NCBI RefSeq assembly: GCF_001411555.2
Contig: NC_049911.1
Span: 34,795,340 to 34,859,339 of the forward strand
Direction of reading: 5' to 3'
Origin: Juglans regia
Taxonomy: Eukaryota > Streptophyta > Magnoliopsida > Fagales > Juglandaceae
DNA length: 64,000 nt
Shown in pieces: positions 23,896 through 35,357 of this stretch (its first letter is position 1; each line of letters starts with the position of its first letter). Position numbers and translations under genes: made by a program. Under the pieces are notes generated by a model. It was not told where the DNA came from, did no database searches, and worked only from the letters and a program-made list of their open reading frames with translations.

Positions 23896-24479
23896 TTCGC
23901 CTACAACAACTGTCAATCATAATGAAAGTGATCTGTCAAATGAATAATGATTCAAGCACACAGTGTTTGAAATAGATGACAATATCCGCCGGTAAAAACT
24001 CTAAAACTAACATACAGAAAAAATATCTTCAACATTGGTGACATTCTTCATTATAATACGTTTCCCCCATATTCTTCAAATCACAAAGATTTTCGGTTCG
24101 TTGGTTTTGGGGAGAAACACATAAAAGCACATATCTTGAGGTTTTTCAGATGCAGTAATTTTCCCCCGACTCCCCCAGTTTTCAGGGAAAAACTGTTCCA
24201 AAGCCTCCAATTAAGAATAATTCTTTCTCGAAATAAAACTTTCTATCGAAACGAACATAAGGAGAAAGAAAGTTAACAAAACGAATACATGCATACAGAT
24301 CATTAGCAAGAAAAATGAGAGAGGGATCTGAACCGGAAGCAGATAGACAGAAAATATAATAGTTTTACACAGAGAGTGAGAGATCTGAACCTGAAGTAAA
24401 CACGGAAAATTTGGAAACCCTAGCAGCAGACTTTACAATTACCCCTTTCTCGTCTGCGCTACGCGGCTTGCTATTTGCG

Positions 24480-24542
24480 CTTTTATAGATGACGATATTA
24501 GCAGCCGAGCCCTGTAAACTTTTTAATTTCCGCTTAGGCCCA
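24480..24542 (-). promoter_or_regulatory. Core promoter of the RSZ gene: TATA box and site II element
   Basis: On the minus strand TATAAAAG occupies 24487-24480. About 50 bases upstream lies TGGGCC (24542-24537), a site II (TGGGCY) element typical of housekeeping plant promoters. Transcription would start near 24450 and read through a 5' leader exon, with a leader intron ending at 23901. The leader intron's 5' splice site was not resolved. Confidence 0.55.
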
Positions 24543-25063
24543 ACATAACAGAAGTTTTGACTTTTATTACCAAACCTGTGATCAACGATACATGACAAAC
24601 GGCAAGACGTTTCTGAACCGAGGCACCCATCTTCAAAAAGAGCACTGGAGATATTGTCCAATGGACTTTATGCCCCGTTCGTGTTTAAATTCCCTGTACA
24701 TAATGGGCTTGATGGAATACGGCCAGATATAGGAAATAATAGAACGAAGAATAATGTTATATTCAGTCGTAAAGTGCTAAAGTGTTATACAGTTGTTTTA
24801 GAAAAAAATGATATTTATTATTAAAAAATTAATTTCTTTTTATATGAATTTCGTATATATTTATTTTTTTAAAAATAATCATACGATACTTGTATACTTA
24901 CCACTGTAATTATCATTTTTTTCCCTCTATGCTGGTGTGACATCTTGTGTATATATGAATGGGATGGTAGCGTGGTATAGAATTTTCCTATGTAAGAAAT
25001 TCATAAGCTAAATTGTGACTTTATTGGTAAGAAAAACTAAGGAGCCATGCGTGGGAGCAAACT

Positions 25064-25279
25064 AAGGCTTAGTTTGTTTTCACAATTATTCTCATCTCAT
25101 CTTATTTTATCTCATCTAATTATTATAATTTTTTTAAATTTTCACATAAAATAAAATAAACAATCTAATTTTTATTAAAACAATAATAATATTAAAAAAA
25201 TATATTCTAATAATATTTTATTCAACTTTTAACTTTTATCTCAACTCATTTAATTTTATCTATGAAAACAAAAGAGGCC
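25064..25279. mobile_element. MITE, family A copy 3
   Basis: Starts 'aaggcttagtttgttttcac' and ends 'gaaaacaaaagaggcct', forming an inverted repeat around the family core 'ttctcatctcatctt' and 'aataatattttattcaactt'. It lies upstream of the RSZ promoter. Confidence 0.6.
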
Positions 25280-26409
25280 TTATTGTTCGTCGCAGTTCAA
25301 GAAAAACGAATAAACGAGAAAGAAATTATTCACGCCTTGTGTAAATGTCGATATTTCTCCCCCGTGAGCATTCTAAATGAATTCTTCCTCCTATTTTTTA
25401 AAATACACCATCAAAATTCACTTTTTCTATTTTACATATTGACTCTTATAATATACCATACATCAACTCATATATTATTTCTTCATATCATTTTTATATT
25501 ATTTTTTATTTATTTTAAATATTTTCTCTAACTAATTTACAATATTCTCATATCTTTTAACATTTACAAAATCTCCCCCATCTTCAATATTTTCATCAAC
25601 TGAAAAGTGATTAATGTACTCTGAAAATAGTTTTAGTAAAAATAACACTTATCGTCTTTTTTTTTTCCTTCACCCGAGTGAAATTTTTCAAGACTTTCTC
25701 AGCAACCGAACAAAGCTTGAGTAATACTAGCAAAACAAATATATACCAATTTATTATAATCACATAACCCAGGAAAAAAAAAAAAAAAAGCAAAAAAGAG
25801 AGAGAGAAAACACATATTTGATACCCAAATATCGGTAATGAACTTTGCTCTACAGATGCAAAAGCAACACAAACGAAAAGCTTACATTAAACAAACAACA
25901 GAGGCTAAATGAAATTATACTAAAGTTCAACAGTGGGGAAATAAGCATTCACACGAAATAATCATTTTTCTTATTAAATTCTAAAGAATGAGAGATAAAA
26001 ATCCTAATATATTTAAAAATAATTGTATTGGAGATTATGAGGGTGAATAAATCGAACTAGAAAATTGTTCAAATATGTTTTTAAGATAAATTTCCTTTTG
26101 ATATATATAAGATTGTTTTGATTTTTGTATTTAGGTAATTATCATATGAAAATTTGAAATAAAAGAATTATCTTAGATTTAAAGATGTTTAACTTAAGAT
26201 ATTCTCAAATATTTGCAAGTAACTTGCTACCAAACAAGCTACTACAGTGATGGTAAGGAAAGCCGAAAGATTATTAAAAGGAAAATGCTACAGTAGCCTC
26301 TCCTCTCAGTTATACCACAATTATGCATGGATTAATGACAGTGATTATTGTTATACAGATAAGTATACTTTCAGTTATTCATTTTTTAAAAAATATATAA
26401 ATAATTAAA

Positions 26410-26563
26410 GAAAAATTATAACCAAGCATCACTTTTCACGACATTTTACGTAACAATATTTTAAAATGAGATGTATTTTTGTAAATTAATTTATAAAAGT
26501 AACATCATTTTATAAAAATATCACTATTGTAAAATATATTGTGTGAATGTCATTATTCATAAT
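26410..26563. mobile_element. MITE, family C copy 1
   Basis: Shares 'caatattttaaaatg(a/g)ga', 'gtatttttgtaaat' and 'catcattttataaaaatat' in the same order with 45853-46025. The two differ at many positions, so both are old. Non-coding. Confidence 0.5.
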
Positions 26564-26846
26564 TTAAATAATATGATATTTTTATAAATAATATGAAAAA
26601 AAAATACTTTAGACACAAATAAATTATACAAAAATAAATCTACAAACTGATGAGGCTTGATGCGATACATCAGATTGTAAAATTATTTTTATTATAAATA
26701 AAATATAACGGATCTCATGAAACTACATTAGTTTGTGAATTTACTTTTGTGTAATCTATTTAAATATGTAATAGTTCTTACATAAAACTTTTCAAAATAT
26801 TTAGAAAAATGCTAAGTAATTTCTTTATGCTTATAAATAGTTATGA

Positions 26847-27030
26847 GTTTTGCTACTCATCATCCCACACACTACACGTCACATTTATTTTTATATTTTA
26901 TACATCTTAAACTAATTGAATTTTTTTACGCATTATCCATACACCATATATTTGGTAAGAAAAAAAATAAAAAATAAAAAATTCATGTGTGATGTATGAT
27001 ATGTGGTACAAGAATGATGAGTATAATTTT
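26847..27030. mobile_element. MITE, family B copy 2
   Basis: Left end 'gctactcatcatcccacaca'; the right end on the other strand reads 'atactcatcattcttgtacc'. Length, inverted ends and A/T core match the copy at 2221-2404, including the internal phrase 'atttggtaag'. Confidence 0.6.
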
Positions 27031-28299
27031 TCAGTAGTCATAATAGGACAGTACCAACATCTGTGCCCATTAGCGGGTGATAGCTAAAGGTGTACAGAAT
27101 TAGATCCAAACTGGAAAAACTGATCGGACCGACTGAATTTTTTTGACCAAATTGGACCGGACCAAATATTGTACCAATCAATCTCGGTCTCAAAAATTGT
27201 GGATCAAAGACATTCAATCCGGTCCCGAGGTCTATATATATTTTTTAAAATAATCTAATATATTATTTTTATATAGTAATTATACAAATTAATAATGTGA
27301 TTTTCATCTAATTTATTATCATTGGCCATATAAAATATTAACAATACATGCTATCAATTAATAATAAATTATAAATAATGTGATAATTCATGTATTTATA
27401 TGTAAATAGTTAATACATTATACATTCATACATACTTTACTATTTACATTTAATTAAAGTAATCATGTAATTTTTTTAAAATACTTAAGTTGCAAGCAAG
27501 TATGAATAATCTGTGTACAATAAAATTATTTGATATTCATTAACCATATATTCAATGTATGACATTATTAATAATTATGTATACTAAAGAGTAAACTCTA
27601 AGTTAGTAGGTATTAACTATCAACATCATAATATAATTATAATTAAATATTTTTTAACGAGTTAGTTACGTAATTTATATTAATAATTTATTTATTTTTA
27701 ATTTTATTAATTTAAATAATTTGTTAAAAATAATAATAATTAGACAAAATCAAATATATCGATCGAATTAGATTGATAACTACGGGTCTGATCCGATCCC
27801 CATAAGTAAAAGCGTAATGATAAACTTATAACCATTTTACCACCACTTTACTACTATTAATATCTTTAATTATTAAAAAAATTAAAAAATATACAATTTC
27901 ACTAATAGTTATTTTCTTAACTATTAAGCAAAAGAAAAAATTTTAAAAAATTAAAAAATTAGTAAAAGAGTAGTTAGGCTATCAGTATTCTAAGGTTGCA
28001 TTTAGATATTGAGTTGAGTTCAACTGAATTTATAAATAATAGTGAGTTGAGACAATTTAGTGAACTTTATAGATTCTATTTAAAATGAATTTATATATGT
28101 TTAAATATTAATATAAATTTAAATATATTTATAGAAGATTATGAAATAATTGGATCCCATCGTAAATATATTATTGTCATGTCAGCGTTTTCTCCCGTAC
28201 AGCCAACGATTATTTCACTATTCGCACGTTGCTAAAACTTGCTAGTCACAGCACCCATTTTTCAAGCTTGCGCCCAAGTATGAAATATTTATCACAAAA

Positions 28300-30100
28300 T
28301 TTCTGACAAAACAATGGGACTTTCTTTTCTTTTCTTTTCTTTTTTCTCTGATTTCAGTGTTCTCAGCAACAATGAGACTTTCTCATTTGAGTCGATTTTT
28401 TTCCCAAAGCTGGCATTTCACACAACAGAAGTTTTCTACGATTGCGATTGGGAAAAAATCCTTCGGCACGCGGTGAAGTTTTCCACGTTAGCTGGTGAGA
28501 GGGTTTTGAATGGAACTTCAATTTTGGGATATGTTCTGGAAGACAGGTTGGGAAGAAGATGAACGAGAAAGAGAGAGAGAGAGAGAGAGAGGAGTTATAA
28601 CATAAAGGGAAAAAAAGTAAGAAAAAAACTATTATAATTTATATCCCGCTCTATTTGATCGTTGAATGAATTTTATTATTATTTATTTATTAATTAAGGA
28701 AATAATTTTTAATATATTTTTATATTATTTTAAAATATTTAAAAGTGATAAAAAAATATAAATGGAAAAAGTGAAAGTATATTACTTTTACAGTAGCAGT
28801 CACCTACAGCTTACACAATAGTGCAACTCAAAAAGTAAACAGAACTGATACATACAGTCGTTCGTGGGAGTCGCCGTGCAATCGGCATTTGACATGGCGT
28901 GTTAGTAAAAAAAAAAAAAAAAAGGCAGCATTTTATTACTATTTTGTTTCACTGAATCACTGCAGAAAAGATTTCAATATCTGAGCAACTCTCCCGAACC
29001 AATCTGCAGTGAAACCAAGTATATCTCCTCTCTCCCTCCCGCAGCTCGCAAACCAATCTGCAGTGAACCAAGCATATCTCCTCTCTCCTTCCCTCAGTCT
29101 GCAAACCCATATGCAATGACTGTAGTTTATTTTCATTTCCATCAACTTTACTTGTTCAAAACTGGAAGCTGTTCCAAAAATAGAGATTGGGAATGGGAAG
29201 AGGAGCAAATTAAGTTCGATGTTAATGTGATTATCTCATTTCGATTTCTTTTGCTGCCACATCGTCATTCCCCTAGTTCCTTGTTCCTCTTTAGATCTGC
29301 AGTTACTGAAGGACCCGGCTGTCGCATAGCAAGCACGGCTCTGTTTTCCCCCCGCTGTCGTCGCACCTCGGCTCGTCTTCATCCCCAACGCCTTGGAATA
29401 CTCTGTTTTCCTGCACCCAAAACAGAGCACGGATCTTCCCTTCGCAAGCTGCCCAGTCGTGAACCACCGCCACCCCCATAGCACCCATAGCCAACCACCA
29501 TCGTGCATGACCCGCGCCACTGCACCTCCACCCCACCCGACAAAGAACTACATCACCAAAATATCTCTGGTTTGACCCCCGAAAGCAAAGCCCAGCTCTT
29601 CCATTTGGCACGACTCCTCCGCAAACAGCCAGCTCCTCCAGGCCACTACCACCTGCACAGAGATCATCGCCGAACATCCCAAGCCACCCCAGCTTGTCGC
29701 TACTCCTCTCGGTGAGTCCCTCTCTCGGCTTACTTCTTTTCTCCGCTCACTCTCTCGCTCATCACCCTCTCTTCCTCTCTCAACCAGTGTCCAACCGCAT
29801 GCCCTCAGCCAACTTCAGCCGTGCCACCACGGTTCATCCAGACCCGTCGCGCCTTGCCCCTACCACGGGAAAGGTCTTGCCGTCTTGCAACGTGGGTCTA
29901 AAGAGAGAGAGGGAAAGTCTTGCAGAGTGATTTGGGATGGAGGAGAGGGAGGGGTAGCGGGACAAACGAAAAGTTGGCAAAAATAAAATGCAGTGTTTTT
30001 TTTTTTTTGCCAACTCAGCAGCCATTTACATGGCGCTTGAGGCAAGCGACTGTCTTAAGCAATTTTCAAAAGCAAAAGTATGCGCAAAGTAATGTGAGGA
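28300..30100. other. Intergenic region with a CT/C-rich block; no gene recognised
   Basis: 29230-29950 is clearly more GC-rich than its surroundings and yields overlapping open frames in several frames on both strands, a sign of composition rather than coding. A short 54-bp tandem repeat is listed separately. The block may be an old non-autonomous retroelement, but I found no LTR pair, primer site or protein remnant. Confidence 0.45.
28997..29125. repeat. Short tandem repeat, period 53-54 bp, about 2.3 copies
   Basis: 'aaccaatctgcagtgaa' begins at 28997 and again at 29051, each followed by 'tatctcctctctcc'. A degenerate third start, 'aacccatatgcaatga', is at 29104. Confidence 0.85.
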
Positions 30101-31706
30101 ATTCTGTAAAATCGATATATGTCTATCAACAATAATAAAATGAGTTGAATGATTTTTACGCTTCATTTAGAATTTAAATTTATCTCAAATTTTTATTATA
30201 ATTTTTTTAAATTTTAATATAAAATATAATAAATAATTTAATTTTTTTAAATTTTAAAATAATAATAATAAATAATAATATTTTAACTCAATTCAATTCA
30301 ATTTAACATTCAAACACACAAACTCAATTCAAAATGCGTGTGGATGATGAAGTTGGATGATGAAGTTCAAATTTAAATTGAGCTGAGATGCTTTTATCTT
30401 CCCAAAAGTACCGTGGTAGAATATAATAAATATAAATGATTTGTTCAAACTCTAAATAGATAAACCCCATATAAATCTTTATAAAAAAGTGAATCACATC
30501 TTAAAAAAATGTAAAAAAAACTATTCTTTATTAGTGAGATCTTTTTTTACAAAATATTTGTATGAAATTTGTCTATTTAGAGTTGGTCTGGGTCCCAAAT
30601 TCGAGATCCAAAATGTGTCCCAAATGAGATTTTTTTTTTTTTACCGAATGATTAAAAAAATATTTTTTAATGATTTTTTTATTTTTTTATTTTTTTAAAA
30701 AATGTTTATAGTAATTTAAAAAATACATAAAAAAATAAGAAAAAAAATAATTTATTCGAGACATAGTTTAGATCCAAAATTCGAAATTCATAGTAATTTT
30801 TTTTTAAATTTGTATCTAATACTAGAGGTAGAGCTACGTGCGAGGCACGTTTGCCCTGTATTACTATAAAATAAATTATTTAAAAATATAAACATTTAAT
30901 GTATAAAAAAAAATGAGAATAATATAGCTCATTCAAATTACAACATATAGTTACATGGTGTACTACATGTATTTTTAATGGAAAATGCAAATATGCCGCC
31001 TGAGTTTGCTTCTTCATTTTGATTGTTCATGTATTTATTTTATATTTTTACTATGATTGAGGAAGTAGCTTTTAATGTATTAATGTATTTTTTTTATTTG
31101 TTAAAAATATTTAAATATATATTAAAAAAATATGAAAAAAAATATCTAACAAGTGCTCAGAGTGACATTATTCTATTGAAGGAACAAATCTTCACAATCT
31201 CTTCACTCTCCATATTCTATATTTTTTTTAATTTTTATTATTTTTTTATCAAATATTTATTATATGAATAATGAATAAATAATTTCAAAAATTTAAAAAG
31301 ATTAAGTTAAAAAAAATTTAAAAACAATATTAAAAAATTTAAAAATTTAAAAAAATGTAAAATATAAATTGTGATAGAAATTATATAGTAAAACTCTTAT
31401 AAAAAATGTAAAATATAAATTGTGGTAGAAATTATATAGTAAAATTTATAAAAGTGTAACGTCTTGTGAATAGTTGGTGGGTGGGGGGTCGCATCAACTC
31501 AAACAACAACAGCCTTGCAAACTAATGAATACGGACCCCAACCAGCCTCGTTTTGCGCCTTCGAGTGAGAAAATCTAATGAGCAAAATGGCTGCACATGA
31601 GATCAAATCAATATAAAAGGAAGAAATGAAAAGAAATTTCAGAACAGCGTAAAAATACAAGCAAGTACCATCATTTGTGCATGTATGTGTTACTGTATAT
31701 ATGCCA

Positions 31707-31730
31707 TCAGTCAGTCAGTCAGTCAGTCAG
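31707..31730. repeat. (TCAG)6 tetranucleotide microsatellite
   Basis: Six perfect TCAG units followed by an A/GA run. Confidence 0.95.
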
Positions 31731-31979
31731 AAAAAAGAGAGAGAGAGAGAGGACATCATGACGCCTTTTCTAGCCTGACCCTCTCTCCTACAGCTATTAT
31801 CCCATGACCCATGCGCTTCATATCTACCCGTCCGCCTGTCTTTTTCCCTCTCCCTCTCTCTCTCTCTCTCTTTCCCTTTTCCTTTCCCTCTCTTTCTTTT
31901 TCCCTTCTTAGCCGTGCGCAGCGCCCTTTAGTCGATTCTTCCTCTCCAAATAACCCAGCCACCTTCGGCCACCAGCTGC

Positions 31980-32330
31980 TCCCCTAACGCCGACAACCAC
32001 TCTCATGGACTCAAGCTACCGTTAAAGCCCCCACGGCAGCCATATTCTCCCTGCAACTCAATTTGTCGAATGGGTCAGACGTTTTCTCCACCATAGCGCC
32101 ATCGTACGCCATCCCCACGCCACCGCACCACCACCATCGAGCTCCTCTTCCTCCGGCGACCACCCCCACGGACCCAAGCCACCGTCGAAGCCCCCATGAC
32201 AGCCCTCGTCTCCCCTCAACTCTCTCTCCCGAATGGGTCTCACACGGTTTCTCAACCATACCGCCTTCGTACGTTGTCCCCACGCCACCGCACCACCACC
32301 ATCGAGCTCCCCTTCCTCCGGTGACTACCC
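31980..32330. repeat. GC-rich tandem repeat, period about 165 bp, two copies plus
   Basis: The phrase 'ccg(a/g)c...gac' followed by 'ggac(t/c)caagc', 'gaagcccccatg', 'gaatgggtc', 'cgccaccgcaccaccacc' and 'atcgagctcc' recurs in the same order. Anchor 'gac' positions are 31992, 32158 and 32323, so periods are 166 and 165. The block is strikingly GC-rich for this neighbourhood. Open frames in it are compositional and have no family resemblance. Confidence 0.85.
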
Positions 32331-32805
32331 CATGCTTTGTTGCGGTGATTTTGTGATATTTTGTGTTGTGATTTTGTGATCTATTATGATGATTTTGTAA
32401 TATTTTTATGGTAATTTTGTGATCTATTGTGATATTTTATAATATTTTTGTGGTAATTTGAGGATCTGTTGCTGTGATTTGTGGTATTTTGTGAAGAGTA
32501 TTGTGAGGATGTAGAGAGTACGAGGAAGGAAAGCGTAAAGTAGAATTACTGTTCATTACTGTTCATTAGACGATAGAGGCTTTTAAGTATAAGGAGATTA
32601 CTCTGCAATAAATGATGGAAAACAGTAATGGTACGAAAAGACTAGGTCGGCTCTCAGGCAGACGGCCCATTCTGCGATGGATACAGAGAATGCCCTATTC
32701 TACGTGACCCAGTCTTGATGAATCATTATTGTATCATTATTTATGTCAACTAGTCTTCCGTTACATTATTGTTCCTTTTCCATCCTTTATTCCGAGTAGG
32801 GATTA

Positions 32806-33015
32806 GGGCAAGTTTGGGGATAAAACATAAAATTTTCATTTTATTTCATCTTATTATTATATTTTTTTAAAATCTCCATATATAATAAATAATTTAAATT
32901 TTTTAAATTTTAATACATATTTTTTAAATTTTAAAATAATAATAATATTAAAACATAATATTTTAAATTTCAAAACAAAACGTAAAATTCTTATCTCACT
33001 CTTCAAATTTGCCCT
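32806..33015. mobile_element. MITE, family A copy 5
   Basis: Left end 'gggcaagtttgggga' and right end 'cttcaaatttgccc' are inverted repeats, with the family core 'tttcatcttattattat' and 'ataataaataattt' between. Confidence 0.55.
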
Positions 33016-34024
33016 TATTGTACGGGTAATTTTAAGGATCCCGTTCATTTTCTCGTTTAATCTTCCCCCCTTTTTTTAATGATTAAAAAAATATTATTTA
33101 AGTAATATTATTAAATAATATTTTCTTAATTATTGTATAAAAAAATTCAAAAAAAATAAATTAAACAAAAAAATGAGCAAGATCCCCTAACAGGATCCCT
33201 ATCATTTTTCTTATTGTATTTAGGGTGGGTCTACACCCATCGTTGGAGCTCCTCTAGGCCATTTCAATTCTTTTATTTTTTTATATCATTTTTTAATACT
33301 TTAAATATTTTTTTTAAAATTATAATATTATTAAAAAATACTTTATCAATCATTAAGCAAAAATAAAAAAAATAAAAAAATAAAAATAAGGGAGCAGTGG
33401 ATTACAGCGTGATCCCTAACTTTTTCCTTGTATTTAAAATCTTAACAAGCAAAAACTGAATTTTTCACCAAAGCTAATTAACATATCCTAAATTTTACTC
33501 CTTTATAATATAACGTGGTATTTACTCGATCCCCATTCTATGTACTAAATTATAAGCATGACATATGAAGTCACTTGATTTTGGTATTAATATGAAATCA
33601 ACATTATTTAAAGATGAATGGTCTCATACTATTTATGATTATTAATAAAATAGACGAGAAATAAAGGCTTTTCTTTTTGGAGTGGTTATTAGTTTTTATA
33701 CATTTAATTATTATATCACTTTATTAATACATTTTTAATAAAGTAAAAAGAGTATTGATTTTAATGTAGATATTGAATCAACCTTATTTATCCTTTCGGA
33801 TTCTTTTATCTCTTAGTTACTGTATTTTAATCATGGTTGAATTGCAACGAGAATTTTGCGAGAGGTAAATGTAGAGGAAGAATTTTAAAATAAAATAGTT
33901 CACTAGATTGAGTCTGACTTTAGCTAAGGGTCCTGATAAAATATAAAATTATTACTTATCCGTAAAAATAAAAAATTAAGCGGATAGAAAAATATAGATT
34001 TAATTATTTGTATGATATTTTTAA

Positions 34025-34423
34025 CACTCTCTCTCACACGTGGGTTAAACTTTTTCTCAATGAATGATCTAATCCGTGAGATATTTAATTAAATAGAAGT
34101 AAAGTGTATAGTTAAAATTCGAACTCAAAACTTCTGATCTGATACCATGTTAGAAAATATGATAGAGATAAGAGAAAGAGGAAAAAAGACTTTAAATACT
34201 ACATTTTTTTCTATTCTTGAATCTCAATTGTATTGAATATAAAGCAATAAACGTTTTTATTTATAGAAAGATTATATGGAGATAATATAAGATAAAAATA
34301 TATTTAAAAATCAAATATCATGATTTGATAATTATGAAAATTGATTTGATTTGATAATTATGAAATGAAATAAGGATAATAATCAAATCAAATCAAATCC
34401 TTGTTTTGATATTATCTCAAACA
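34025..34423 (-). mobile_element. TRIM-like small LTR element, one LTR with primer-binding site
   Basis: Read on the minus strand, a 276-bp LTR runs from 34423 (TGTTTG) to 34148 (TAACA). It contains a TATA-like 'ctataaataaaaa' near 34260 and is followed directly by TGGTATCAGATC (34147-34136), a near-perfect initiator-Met tRNA primer site. An internal part of only about 110 bases ends in a purine tract (GAGAGAGAGTG near 34030). That is the layout of a terminal-repeat retrotransposon in miniature. The sequence after the purine tract does not match the first LTR, so the second LTR is lost or replaced. No coding capacity. Confidence 0.6.
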
Positions 34424-34790
34424 AAAGCTAATTAATATCTCCTAAATATGGATTTTTTGTTGAGAAAAATCGCCTTCGTCTGTATAAGCAAAGATTACCA
34501 TGTATTATGATTTATGACAACTTTAATTAATTGTAAATTGATAATGATACACTTATACTTTCTTTACAACTATTTTATAACTCATTTTCAATCAATCAAT
34601 ACACTCATACCACTCCAATAAAAATAAAATTCAATACTAAAAAATTATCTTTAATTTTATGTAGAATTGTAAAGTAGTTGTAAGTAAATCATTTTCCATT
34701 ACAAATTTACATGGCTTTAGTCATGATAATATCACGTAGCATTTACTCATTCGCCAATCTATGTGCTAAATTATATGCACGACATATAGA

Positions 34791-35013
34791 GCTGGTTTAG
34801 ATTTAGAGATGAGATGGGATGATTTTAGATGAAAGATGAAAGTTAAAAAAAATATTGTAATAATATTATTTTTTAATATTATTAATGTTTTGAGATTTAA
34901 AAAAGTTAAATTGAGATTTGAAAAAGTTAAATTATTTATTATATTTTGTGTAGAAATTTGATAAAATTATAATGACGTAATGAAATGAGAGATTTTCTAA
35001 ATCCAAACAAGGC
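34791..35013. mobile_element. MITE, family A copy 6, just upstream of the UGT gene
   Basis: Starts 'gctggtttagatttagagatgagatggga' (shown in part) and ends 'ctaaatccaaacaaggc', giving the inverted GCCTTGTTTGGATTTAG-like ends of the family. It ends about 280 bases before the UGT TATA box, close enough to affect that promoter. Confidence 0.65.
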
Positions 35014-35296
35014 CATGAAGTCACTTGATTTTTACATATTAAAATTGCATGCAAATTATTTAAAGATGAAAGGTCTAATACTATTTATGATTATTAATAA
35101 AGAGGATACAAAAAAAGGTTTTTTTTTCAATACATTTAATTATTATATCACTTTATTAATAACTTTTTAATAAAGTAAAAAGATTATTGATTTTAACATA
35201 GATACTGATTCATCGCTATTTATTGATCTGGTTATTTCCGAGCATTACCTAAGACACGCGAGGATCCCATGCATTCTCGATCCCTCTCCACTTGTG

Positions 35297-35304
35297 TATA
35301 TAAA
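35297..35304 (+). promoter_or_regulatory. TATA box of the UGT gene
   Basis: TATATAAA, 54 bases before the start codon at 35358. It implies a short leader of about 25-30 nt. Confidence 0.65.
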
Positions 35305-35357
35305 GAGAGAGGAGCTAGCAAAACTTGAAAAAACCTTTCTCACTTCAAGTTTATAAA

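Larger units (their letters stand above)
24700..28300. other. AT-rich intergenic region with several MITEs
   Basis: No protein-coding gene recognised. It contains family A (25064-25279), family C (26410-26563) and family B (26847-27030) MITEs. 27084-27810 starts with 'ggtgtacagaattagatcc' and repeated 'gaccggacc' phrases and ends near 'tgatccgatcccc'; this resembles the ends of hAT-derived plant repeats, but I could not define its limits. Confidence 0.5.
30100..34000. other. Intergenic region with MITEs and a GC-rich tandem repeat
   Basis: No gene recognised. 30160-30330 is a probable degraded family A MITE. 30590-30810 has inverted ends ('gggtcccaaattcgagatccaaaa' against 'gatccaaaattcgaa') and is another short transposon. 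33020-33200 has ends 'aggatcccgttcattttct' and 'aaaatgagcaagatcccct', also inverted. Tandem repeats at 31707-31730 and 31980-32330 are listed separately. 32335-32480 is a degenerate 'gtgattttgtgat' array. Confidence 0.5.

Noticed and set aside
28314..28562. 82-codon frame on the plus strand
   Set aside because: Composition ordinary for intergenic DNA here, no motif, runs into a GA microsatellite.
29236..29930. Several overlapping frames in the C-rich block
   Set aside because: Open in many frames at once because of GC content, with no recognisable protein.
35325..35357. Upstream start for the UGT protein
   Set aside because: Would use TTG; the ATG at 35358 has a TATA box at the right distance and gives the normal UGT N-terminus.
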